DNA from: VBCK01 sp035511515
GTDB lineage: Bacteria; Pseudomonadota; Gammaproteobacteria; Burkholderiales; Burkholderiaceae_F
Assembly: GCA_035511515.1 (NCBI GenBank)
Contig: DATKFG010000146.1
Coordinates: forward strand, 1-29,018
Reading direction: 5' to 3'
Length of the DNA: 29,018 bases
A program made the translations under genes and the position numbers. The notes beneath the pieces were generated by a model. That model did not search any database. It was not told the DNA's origin and saw only the letters and a list, made by a program, of their open reading frames with translations. Below are positions 1 to 8,300 of the stretch, in pieces; positions within the stretch are counted from its first letter, which is position 1, and the number at the start of each line of letters is the position of its first letter.

Positions 1-1125
1 CTGGCCGGATATTTCGGCTACGACACGGTGCGGCTGATCGAAAAAACGCTGGCGCGGACCAAGCCCGACGACCTGGGGCTGCCGGACATCCACCTGATCC
101 TGACCGAGGAGCTGGCGGTCATCGACAACCTGACCGGCCGCGCCTATCTGATCGTGTACGCCGATGCCTCTCAGCCGGAGGGATATTCGCGCGCGCGCGA
201 GCGGCTGCGCGACCTGCGCACCCGGCTGGCGCGGCATGTGGAGCCGCCGCACACGCGCGCCAGCGTGCGGCGCCCCGAGCAGCGCGAATTCACGCGCGAG
301 GACTACCTGGCCGCGGTCGGGCGCGCCAAGCAGTACATCGAGGCCGGCGACATCTTCCAGGTCCAGATCGGCCAGCGCATCAGCAAGCAGTTCGCCGACG
401 CCCCGCTGTCGCTGTACCGCGCGCTGCGGACGCTCAATCCGTCGCCCTACATGTATTACTACGACCTGGGCGATGCGTACGTGGTGGGCGCCTCGCCCGA
501 GATCCTGGTGCGCGCCGAGACGCGGCAGAGCGAACGCGTGGTGGCGATCCGGCCGCTGGCCGGCACGCGCCCGCGCGGCGGAACGGTCGAGCAGGATGCG
601 GCGCTGGCGGCCGAGCTGCTGGCCGACCCGAAAGAACGCGCCGAGCACCTGATGCTGATCGACCTGGCACGCAACGACATCGGCCGCATTGTGCGCACCG
701 GCACCGTCAAGGTGACCGAGCAGATGGTGATCGAGCGCTACTCGCACGTGATGCACCTGGTCAGCCACGTCGAGGGCGCGTTGCGCCCCGGCATGAGCAA
801 TTTCGATGTGCTGCGTGCCACCTTCCCGGCGGGCACGCTGTCGGGAACGCCCAAGGTGCGCGCGATGGAAATCATCGATGAGCTCGAGCCCGTCAAGCGC
901 GGCATCTACGGGGGCGCGTGCGGCTATATGAGCTTCGCCGGCGACATGGACCTGGCCATCGCGATCCGCACCGGCATCATCAAGGGCAACGTGCTGTACG
1001 TGCAGGCCGCCGCCGGCATCGTGGCCGACTCGGTGCCGGAAAAGGAGTGGCAGGAAACCGAGGCCAAGGCGCGCGCGGTGTTGCGCGCCGCCGAGCAGGT
1101 CGAGGACGGCTTCGAGTCGGAGTAG
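1..1125 (+). CDS. trpE: Anthranilate synthase component I, 3' part (TrpE)
   Basis: This is the chorismate-using subunit, which with TrpG makes anthranilate, the first step of tryptophan synthesis in the cytoplasm. The frame is already open at base 1 (LAGYFGYDTVRLIE), so the N-terminal quarter lies outside the window; about 374 residues of a usual ~500 are visible. The chorismate-binding domain is complete and shows PLAGTRPRG, ADPKERAEHLMLIDLARNDIGR-type blocks, FPAGTLSGTPKVRAMEIIDELEP in segments, and RGIYGGACGYMSF. These hallmarks favour TrpE over PabB, as does the trpGDC set further along the same strand. Oddly, trpG does not follow directly: about 9 kb of unrelated genes intervene. Identification is firm; the start cannot be seen. 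Confidence 0.95.
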   Translation: MAGYFGYDTVRLIEKTLARTKPDDLGLPDIHLILTEELAVIDNLTGRAYLIVYADASQPEGYSRARERLRDLRTRLARHVEPPHTRASVRRPEQREFTREDYLAAVGRAKQYIEAGDIFQVQIGQRISKQFADAPLSLYRALRTLNPSPYMYYYDLGDAYVVGASPEILVRAETRQSERVVAIRPLAGTRPRGGTVEQDAALAAELLADPKERAEHLMLIDLARNDIGRIVRTGTVKVTEQMVIERYSHVMHLVSHVEGALRPGMSNFDVLRATFPAGTLSGTPKVRAMEIIDELEPVKRGIYGGACGYMSFAGDMDLAIAIRTGIIKGNVLYVQAAAGIVADSVPEKEWQETEAKARAVLRAAEQVEDGFESE

Positions 1126-1155
1126 GGCTGTCAGCAGCCCGTGCTGCGTTGCAGC
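1125..1155 (+). terminator. Two stacked hairpins after trpE, possible weak terminator
   Basis: GGGCTG (1125-1130) pairs with CAGCCC (1135-1140) across a TCAG loop, starting on the last base of the trpE stop codon. GCTGC (1143-1147) pairs with GCAGC (1151-1155). No T-run follows, so this is not a classical intrinsic terminator. It may protect the 3' end or only attenuate read-through into the peptide operon. Confidence 0.35.
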
Positions 1156-1284
1156 GGTGCGCAGCTTGACGACGATTGGCTGCTTTAGGCGGTTTACTTG
1201 TCGGGTTCGGACGACAAAAATCGTCTGCTTGGCCATAAGACCAAACCGCAGCGCACCGCGCACCGCGCAGAGGGGGGCTTTCAG
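1126..1284 (+). promoter_or_regulatory. Leader region of the peptide operon with a small dyad
   Basis: This 159-bp gap must hold any private promoter of the downstream three-gene operon. TTGACG (1166-1171) is a plausible -35, but I see no good -10 at 16-18 bp. GACGA (1210-1214) and TCGTC (1221-1225) form a perfect dyad around CAAAAA and could be an operator or a short hairpin. An in-frame TTG at 1198 has no ribosome binding site, so I treat this stretch as untranslated. Confidence 0.3.
1271..1277 (+). promoter_or_regulatory. Ribosome binding site fixing the peptide start
   Basis: AGGGGGG lies 7 nt before ATG 1285. It decides for a 195-residue product rather than the longer frame opening at TTG 1198. 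Confidence 0.65.
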
Positions 1285-1872
1285 ATGTCAAGTTTTCGGA
1301 TCCGAGACTTGATCGTCGCGGTCGTTCGCGGCTTGCGGGCGGAGCCAGCTGCCCATGGTGACAAGCGAGCCGAAGCAGACAAGGGCACCGAGTGTGAGGG
1401 CGCCGGGTGCGTTGCAGGCACCTACGGAATTTACGCCTGCCTTCAAGGCCGGTCGTTCCCGCCGCCGCCCTGCGCGGAGACATATCCGCTCTGTGCCCCC
1501 ACAAGGCCGCCTCCGTGCGGTTACTACTACGGTGCGACCCTATTTCCGGCCTGTGCGCCGACGAGGGGGCCTCCGATTGCCGATCCGCACCTGCTTTTGG
1601 CCTGCACCCGGGGCTGCTCCGAAGCCCCGATCGATTGCATGTCGATCGATGAGCTTGCTTCGTTGAAGGCAGAGCTGGCCAAGGCCATCGTAAAGGTCGA
1701 TGAGCAGGCGGGTCGGTTGCACCACGCGGCCGAACAACGGGCTAAGCCGCCGGAAACCATCGCGGAGATCAAGGAGCTGCAGGCCAAGCTGGCCGAGGCC
1801 ATCAAGGACTTGGAGGCCAAGCGTGCCGAGTTGGAACGCGACGGCCCACCAGGCAGCAAAGCGGGGGGATGA
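1285..1872 (+). CDS. Cys-rich candidate lanthipeptide precursor (195 aa)
   Basis: I do not recognise a named family; function is inferred from composition and context. Three parts are visible. Residues 1-34 are a Cys-free leader-like segment starting MSSFRIRDLIVAVV. Residues 35-120 hold all ten cysteines (37, 42, 52, 63, 70, 78, 90, 107, 111, 118) and exactly ten Ser/Thr (35, 46, 57, 66, 73, 85, 93, 108, 112, 120), almost perfectly alternating, with two copies of CAPTR followed by Pro-rich residues. Residues 121-186 are charged, Cys-free and predicted helical coiled coil. The start is ATG 1285 with AGGGGGG 7 nt upstream. The stop overlaps the next gene as ATGA. Lyase and kinase-LanC genes immediately downstream suggest that Ser/Thr are dehydrated and joined to Cys as thioether rings. 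Precursors are usually shorter (40-100 aa) and lack a C-terminal coiled coil, so a structural Cys-rich protein remains possible. Confidence 0.6.
   Translation: MSSFRIRDLIVAVVRGLRAEPAAHGDKRAEADKGTECEGAGCVAGTYGIYACLQGRSFPPPPCAETYPLCAPTRPPPCGYYYGATLFPACAPTRGPPIADPHLLLACTRGCSEAPIDCMSIDELASLKAELAKAIVKVDEQAGRLHHAAEQRAKPPETIAEIKELQAKLAEAIKDLEAKRAELERDGPPGSKAGG
1651..1833 (+). repeat. Duplicated coiled-coil unit in the peptide C-terminus
   Basis: Residues 123-145 (bases 1651-1719) and 161-183 (1765-1833) align without gaps over 23 positions. They share the frame E...L.A.LA.AI followed by V/L and D/E, ending in Leu. The two helices are joined by a linker with Pro-Pro, consistent with an internal duplication forming a helical hairpin. 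Confidence 0.5.
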
Positions 1873-3020
1873 TCGATTTTTGCAAGGTGCGGCTTCGCTC
1901 GAATCCGCGCCTTAGCCTGATTCCCTACGACCGGTTACAGGCACCGGCCGTCAAAGTGTTTGAGTCTCTGAGCGAGGATCCGGAATTCTTCGGGATCCTC
2001 GCCCCGCCCGAGGACTCAGTGCTTCCGGTCAAGTCCGTCTCTCGCGACGCGGCGCTGCTGTTCCTGGCGCTGCGCGAACCGGCCTGCCTGCCGCACCTGT
2101 TGAACGGCCTTTTCGGAGCGGATGTCGGCGAGCGGCTTCGTTCGTTGATCCTCGATGGTGTATTCGAGATCGAACTGTCCGGGCAGTTTCTGTCAGGTGC
2201 GGCTGCGCTGGCGCAGCTCGGTCATCGGGAAAGCAGCGCCCGCACTTCGCACCTGACGCGGCTGTCCACGGACGCAATCGCCTATGCGGCAGCGCTCGAG
2301 CTGCTGACGGTGCAGCAAGTGGCCGCACGGCTCTATCTCTTCAATTCAGCGCCCGGCACGCCCGCTGTGCGACGTCGATTCGGCAACGACGATCGGCCCT
2401 TCGCCTTGCCGAACGATGGCAGCGAGGCCGCGCATCTTCTCCGATCGCTCTGGCGCAGCGAAACGACGGCAGACGGCTGGCTGGTGTGGAGCAGCTCCGC
2501 GTCGGCCTGCAGACCTGCCTACAAGCTGTATATCAGTCCGACCCTGGAGCAATTGCCGCGCATCTTCGAACTTGCGATTGAGGCGTTCGCGAAGTCTCGG
2601 TGCACCCTGTTCAAGTTGGGGGAAGGTGCATCCGGCTTGCTGCGTCCGGACAAGCTGGTGGCTTATTTCTCCACCCTCGACTCTTTGCAACAGGCCGCCG
2701 ATCAGATCCGGACAGCGGCCACGGGAGCAGTGGCGCAGGGCGTACCGTTCACCGCGCCGATCGATGCGGAAGGACTGCTGTCCTGGGGCATGGATCCGCC
2801 CCGTTTCCAGCAGGTGCTGGCCTGGCAGCGGCATCAGAGCTGGCGCCAGTGGCTGACCGAGCGCGTCGCCGTCTATGTGCTGGCCGCCAAGGAGGCCGGC
2901 GTCGATGTGGATTCGTTTGTCCGCAACCGCATCGATCTGGATGGCGTCGACCCGTCGACCTGGAATCCCGACCTGGCCATCTGGCGCGGGCCGGCCGGTG
3001 GCGGGCAGGAGCTTACTTGA
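1869..3020 (+). CDS. Candidate HopA1-like phospho-Ser/Thr lyase of the peptide pathway
   Basis: This 383-residue protein has no signal peptide or membrane segment and is presumably cytoplasmic. The stretch from about residue 214 to 307 (CRPAYKLYISP, then CTLFKLGEGASGLLRPDKLV in pieces, then AQGVPFTAP and LLSWGMDPP) resembles, from memory, the HopA1 effector-like family. In class V lanthipeptide pathways members of that family act as lyases removing phosphate from phospho-Ser/Thr. Lys219, Lys249, Arg259 and Lys262 are candidate phosphate-binding residues. The gene starts at ATG 1869 inside ATGA with the precursor stop, and its TGA overlaps the next start (TTGA), so the three genes are translationally coupled. 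The kinase-LanC partner downstream lacks a lyase domain, which fits this protein supplying the elimination step. The family assignment is not certain without a profile search. Confidence 0.5.
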   Translation: MIDFCKVRLRSNPRLSLIPYDRLQAPAVKVFESLSEDPEFFGILAPPEDSVLPVKSVSRDAALLFLALREPACLPHLLNGLFGADVGERLRSLILDGVFEIELSGQFLSGAAALAQLGHRESSARTSHLTRLSTDAIAYAAALELLTVQQVAARLYLFNSAPGTPAVRRRFGNDDRPFALPNDGSEAAHLLRSLWRSETTADGWLVWSSSASACRPAYKLYISPTLEQLPRIFELAIEAFAKSRCTLFKLGEGASGLLRPDKLVAYFSTLDSLQQAADQIRTAATGAVAQGVPFTAPIDAEGLLSWGMDPPRFQQVLAWQRHQSWRQWLTERVAVYVLAAKEAGVDVDSFVRNRIDLDGVDPSTWNPDLAIWRGPAGGGQELT

Positions 3021-5389
3021 GCATCGATCGCGAGCTGATCTTGCCGCAGGACGTTCATATCGTTCCCGTGGCGGATCTGCCGGCGGACATTCGCGCAAAG
3101 ATCGATGCGTCCGACCAGGACTTTACGATCACGCGCGATCGGTCGCGCGCACCCTCCAGCGTGGTCGACAGCGACAGCGCCGAGCTGTTGGCGAGCTTTC
3201 GCACACCGACGCGCATTGTCGATGCTGTTCTGTCGTTCGCCGGCAAGCGGGGCCTGGATCCGCATGCCACGCTCGATCAGGCGTACCCGGTCCTGAGCCG
3301 CCTGGTTCGAGCGCAGCTGCTCGTGCCGGCCGACGGCCATGGCGCAAAGCCGATCGAAGAAGAACTCGATGCCGGCACCGTCGTCGGCGGATTTCGTCTC
3401 GTCCGTTGCGTCCAGGTACTCGATGACAACGAGGTGTTCCTGGCGCGCGATGAAGCGGGGCGCTGCGCCGCGGTGAAGTTTTATCGATCACCGAGCCAGC
3501 AGGCGATCGGGGCCCTGGAGCGAGAAGCGGCGTTGCTCGATCGGGTCCGTGGCGCACGGGCGCCCCAGGTATTTGGCGTGATCCGCATCGGGTCGGGCAT
3601 TGGACTGGTGACCGAATGGGTGTTCGGCACCGATGCGCTCGCGGCGGCTGATTTGCTGCGAGGCGGCCGCGAAAAGCGCAGCGAACATCGCCTTCTCACG
3701 CTGTGCGCCGAAGTCGCACGCGCGTTTGCGGACGTGCACGAAGCGGGGCTGTTGCATGGGGACGTGCACCCCCGCAACGTGCTCGTTGAGCGGTCGGGGG
3801 CGGTCCGACTGATCGATTTCGGACTGGCGCGCGAGGTTGCGGCCTTGAGCGATCAGGATGTGCGGGGCGGCGTGCCGTTCTACTTCGACCCGCAGTTCGC
3901 TCAGGCCCAGCGCAGGGGGCAACCGGCGCTCGCCAGCTGCATGGCCGAGCAGTATTCGGTCGCAGCCATGCTGTACCAGATGTGGACGGGCGTGCATTAC
4001 CTGGACTGGAGCCTGGAACGCAATGAAATGTTGCGCCAGATCGTCGAGGACGAACCGGTCGCGTTTCAGGCTCGCCACGTGCCACCGTGGCCCGAGCTGG
4101 AACAGATCCTGCGCCGTGCCCTGCATAAGCGCGCCGACCAGCGCTTTGCGGACCTGCGGTCCTTGGCCGCAGCGCTGAGCGCTTTGCTGGGCCAGGCCGA
4201 AGCGCGTGACCGGCAGGCGGCGGGGCTGCGCCGGGAGCCGGCGCGCGAGACCGATTTGCTCGACCGCGCCCTCAAGCGCTACGAACTGGGGGGCGAGGCG
4301 CTGCTCAACGGGCTGCCCGAAGCTCCGCGCGCCTCCATCAACTACGGCGCCGCTGGCGTCGCCTATGCGTTGCTGCGGATTGCGCAGCGGCGCGGCGCCC
4401 CGCGCATGCTGGCCTTGGCGGACGTTTGGTCGCAGAAGGCCTACGCGCTGGCCGGTCGGGACGGCGCCTTCTACAGCGCCCAGATGGAAATCGAACCAAA
4501 GACGGTGGGAGAGCGTTCGCTGTTCCATTCACCGGCGGGTTTGCATTGCGTCCGGGCGCTGGTATCGGCCGCCCAGGGTGACGCCGCCACGTCGAATTGG
4601 GCGATGCGCGCCTTCGTCGATCATTCCCGTGGGACCAACGACGACGTGGAGGGCGACTCCGAGCTGGACGCGGCCCTGGGCAAGGGCAGCCTGCTGCTCG
4701 GGTGCGCGGAACTGATCGAGGCCGTCCCCAGTCTGGCGGAGTTCGAACGGGCAGGCGTGCGGGCCCGAGGCGAGGAGCTTGCGCACGACTTGCTGGGGTC
4801 GCTGCAAGCCGGACCGATCGAATCAGCCAGCCGGAAGACCCTGGGCATTGCACACGGCTGGGGCGGGCTGATCTTCGCTCTGCTGCGCTGGGCGCGCGCC
4901 AGCGGGCGCCCACCGGATCTCGCCGTGCGCGATAGGCTCGATGAACTGGCGATGCTGGCCGAGCCCGACGGCGCCGGAGCGCGCTGGCCGGTGGTCCGCG
5001 GTGGCTCCTCGTTCATGGATGGCTGGTGCAACGGCTCGGCTGGACATGTGATGCTGTGCGCGTTGGCATTCGAAGTGACGGGCGATGCGCGATTTGGCGA
5101 ACTCGCCGAGCGTGCTGCCATCAGCGCATGGAACAGCGACATCCCGCTCGGAACGCTGTGCTGCGGCCAGGCCGGCATCGGGTACGCGCTGCTGGCGGTC
5201 CACCGGGTTACGGGCTCGCAGCGATGGGTCGAGCGCGCGCGCGGCTGCGCCCGACTCGCTGCAGCGGACCGCTCACCGCATTTTCTCCGGGACGCCTTGT
5301 ACAAAGGTGCCGTGGGCGTGGCGCTCTTGGCCGAAGAGCTCAACGCCCCCGCCGCGGCGGCGATGCCGCTTTTCGAGCCGGTAGACTGA
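3017..5389 (+). CDS. Kinase-cyclase fusion, lanthipeptide synthetase-like (class III/IV type without lyase domain)
   Basis: This 790-residue protein probably phosphorylates Ser/Thr of a precursor and then cyclises the dehydrated residues with Cys. Residues about 1-105 are a small domain, with a winged-helix-like part (50-105) that could bind the leader. Residues about 125-395 are a protein kinase with AAVK (Lys154), HGDVHPRN (Asp250, Asn254) and DFG (Asp267). Residues about 420-790 are LanC-like, with AHGWGG (His613), WCNG (Cys671) and LCCGQAG (Cys715, Cys716). The usual CHG is CCG here, giving a likely three-Cys zinc site as in ProcM-type enzymes. LanL and LanKC enzymes have a lyase domain before the kinase; this one does not, and the preceding gene may replace it. 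I chose TTG 3017 because it overlaps the upstream stop (TTGA) and has CAGGAG about 5 nt before. The frame is open further upstream, but that part lies inside the preceding gene. The stop at 5387-5389 abuts the convergent gene. Confidence 0.85.
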   Translation: MSIDRELILPQDVHIVPVADLPADIRAKIDASDQDFTITRDRSRAPSSVVDSDSAELLASFRTPTRIVDAVLSFAGKRGLDPHATLDQAYPVLSRLVRAQLLVPADGHGAKPIEEELDAGTVVGGFRLVRCVQVLDDNEVFLARDEAGRCAAVKFYRSPSQQAIGALEREAALLDRVRGARAPQVFGVIRIGSGIGLVTEWVFGTDALAAADLLRGGREKRSEHRLLTLCAEVARAFADVHEAGLLHGDVHPRNVLVERSGAVRLIDFGLAREVAALSDQDVRGGVPFYFDPQFAQAQRRGQPALASCMAEQYSVAAMLYQMWTGVHYLDWSLERNEMLRQIVEDEPVAFQARHVPPWPELEQILRRALHKRADQRFADLRSLAAALSALLGQAEARDRQAAGLRREPARETDLLDRALKRYELGGEALLNGLPEAPRASINYGAAGVAYALLRIAQRRGAPRMLALADVWSQKAYALAGRDGAFYSAQMEIEPKTVGERSLFHSPAGLHCVRALVSAAQGDAATSNWAMRAFVDHSRGTNDDVEGDSELDAALGKGSLLLGCAELIEAVPSLAEFERAGVRARGEELAHDLLGSLQAGPIESASRKTLGIAHGWGGLIFALLRWARASGRPPDLAVRDRLDELAMLAEPDGAGARWPVVRGGSSFMDGWCNGSAGHVMLCALAFEVTGDARFGELAERAAISAWNSDIPLGTLCCGQAGIGYALLAVHRVTGSQRWVERARGCARLAAADRSPHFLRDALYKGAVGVALLAEELNAPAAAAMPLFEPVD

Positions 5390-8300
5390 CTACCCGCCGG
5401 CCAGTTGCCTGCGGGCGAGCCTGCCCTCCAGTTCGATCAATGGCTTCTTGAAAAATGGGCTGACGGCAGGCTGGGCTGTGAAGGCGCGCCGCGCGTCTGC
5501 CTGCAGTTCGCGCGCGCGCGCAGGCTTACCGGCCTGCAGCGCGCACAGCCCGGCCTGTGAACGCAGGTAGGCGAGGGTCGGACTGTTGGATGAAAGCCGC
5601 CGCTGATGCGTATCGATCAGCGCCGTCAGGGCATCGTATCCCGCGTCGGCCCGTCCGGTACCACAGTCGACGATGGCCTGCAGCCCGTCGAATCCTGCCG
5701 GCCACACGGTGTAGATCAGCAGATCCTGGGTGCGATCCGGCGCCGGGCGGTGGGACCACTGGCCGATCAGGCGCTTGGCCTCGGTGAATTTGCCCGATTC
5801 GGTATTGAGCAACACCTCGAGCGCGAGAGTCTCCCAACGCGGATCCCAGTGGGTGGTCACGATTTCCGACGGGCCACTGGACAGTTCGTGCTTGACGCTG
5901 GCCAGCCGCTCGGCTGCGGCGGTCAAGTCACCGCCCATGATGCGCGAGCGGATCGCATTGATTTCAGGGTCGACCACCGCGTCATCTCGAACGCCTTGGG
6001 CGGCCAGCCCGGTCTCGCGCACGCGGTGAATCTCGTCCCACAGGGCCGTGGCCACGTCATGCTGGCCGGCTGCGTCGGCCCATTGCCCATACAGGTACAT
6101 GGCGACGTACTTGATGGCAATCGCGGGAGACTCATCCGTGTCCAGCGGCGCCTCGTTAAGCACCTCGAACGAGCGCTTCATCAACGGCTCAGCCAGCTGG
6201 ATGTCGCCGCGATCGGTGTAAGCGGCGCCGGCGGCCAGGTCCGTCCTCGCCCGCAGCAGCGCCGGCACGCCCGAAGCGCTGCGATCGAGCGTGGCCCTGA
6301 GCTTCTCGAGGCGTTCGATGCCGTGGTCCGGGATTACGCGCAAGTCGTTCAGGCGGACGATCAGATCGAGCTCCATCGAGACCGCTTCCAGATCGTCGTT
6401 ACCCGACATGCGGCGGATGCTCGACAACAGTTGGTCGTACATCGCCAGGCCCGGCTCGACCTCGCCGTATTGGATCAAATGACCTGCGACCTTCTTTTTC
6501 AACGCAATGGATTCGGCCGACAGAGGCCCGGTCAGATCCTCGGTCAGCTTTCTGGCGCGCTCGAACATCGCGCGAGCGGCCGTCGGATCCTTGCCATTCC
6601 ACAGAAGCAGCGAACCGCGCACGCGCAGGATATCCGCGTAGGTCAGCGAGTGCCGATCGGCGTCCTCGAGCAGACTTTCGGCCTGATCCAATTGACCGTT
6701 GGCGGCTGCGAATTTGCTTCGGACGAACTGGGCGCGCGCCAGCATCGCATGCAGCCCGGCCGCCTCCTGGCCGCGCTGCCGGCCGATTTCGCCAATGGCC
6801 TGCCCCAACGTCGCTTCGGCCAGATCGCCGTGCATCTGCTGGATCTGGGCCCGCGCCAGCAAGCGCAACGCGGCCACCCGTTCGTGCAGGTTGGACGGCG
6901 CTGCATTCAAGGCCACCAGCTGGCTCTGCGCCATTTCGGCGGCGTACTTCGGATCTCCGATGTCGGCGAAAATCGTTCCGGCGATTCCCAGCATTTCGGC
7001 GCGCAGCGCCGGCTGATCGTCGTAACGGGCGGCAATCCGGCGGGCGCCGCGCTCGACCAGCTCGTGAGCCGGAAACTGCCGCAGTTCCAGCTTGTCCGGA
7101 TCATCACCATGGTTCAGGTTGAACAGGCCGATCACAAAATCCCGCACCGCGTCGGCCCGCTCGGCCTGTGCCTGGGCCCGCATCGCCTCGAGCCTGGCGC
7201 GCTGCGCCTGGGCCATCGCCACGCCCAGCCCGATCAACACCGCCACCAGCGCAGCCGACGCCAGCGCGACGTAGTCGCTGTGGCGCCGGACGAAGCGGCT
7301 GACCCGGTACCAGCCGCTGTCCGGGCGGGCCAGCACGGGTTCGCCGTTGATGTGGCGATCCACGTCGTCGATCATCGCATCGACGGTGCGGTAGCGCGCC
7401 TCGGGCTCCTTGCGCAACGCCTTGGCCAGGATCGTGTCCAGGTCGCCGCGCAGTGCGCGTTGGGTCGGCTTGGTGGCCACGCGGCTGCTGGCCAGCGGGG
7501 CCGGCGCCTGCAGGACGGCCACCTCCAGCTCGGTGAGCGAGGCTCCGGTGACGTGAAACGGCCGGGTCCCGGTCAGCATCTCGTACAGCAGCACCCCCAG
7601 CGAGTACACGTCCGATGCGACGGTGACGGGCTCGCCACGGATCTGCTCGGGCGAGGCGTAGCCGGGCGTCAGCATCCGGCCGCCCGCGCGCGTCAGCTGG
7701 GTCAGTCCCTCGGCCTCGTCGCCGAGCAGCTTGGCGATACCGAAATCGAGCAGGTGCGCCGTGCCGTCCGCGCTGACCAGCACGTTCGACGGCTTCAGGT
7801 CCCGGTGGACGACCAGATGAAGGTGCGCGTAGGCCACGGCAGCGGCGACCTGCTTGAACAGCGCCAGGCGTTCGTGCAGCCCGCGCGGCTTCTGCTGCAG
7901 GTACTCGTCGATCGGCAGGCCCTCGACGCATTCCAGCGCCAGGTAGGGCCGACCCTTTTCGTCGGTGCCGGCGTCGTACAGGCGCGCGATGTTCGGATGC
8001 GCCAGCCGCGCCAGGATGTCGCGCTCGCGTGCCAGCCGCGCGTGCAGTGCCGGACCCCAGGCCACATGCGGCAGCTTCAGCGCGACCGATCGATCCAGCG
8101 CGCCATCGGCGCGCTGCGCCAGCCAGACCGACCCCATGCCGCCAGAGCCGATCTGCCGCTCCAGCACGTACGGCCCCACGCGCATGCCGGGTTGCTCGGA
8201 AGGCTCGGTCGGCTCACCGGAACGCCAGTGACCGAGCGCGGGGCGGGCCAGGAAGCGGTCGTCGGGCGCATCGGCATCGGCCAGCAACCCCGCCAGCTGG

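Noticed and set aside
1198..1284. N-terminal extension of the Cys-rich peptide from TTG 1198
   Set aside because: No ribosome binding site and a charged, unremarkable sequence; ATG 1285 has AGGGGGG at the right distance and begins a leader-like segment.
2600..3016. Longer kinase-LanC reading frame starting at 2600
   Set aside because: It lies wholly inside the lyase-like gene in another frame and has low-complexity Arg/Gly composition; TTG 3017 with CAGGAG and the TTGA overlap is a better start.
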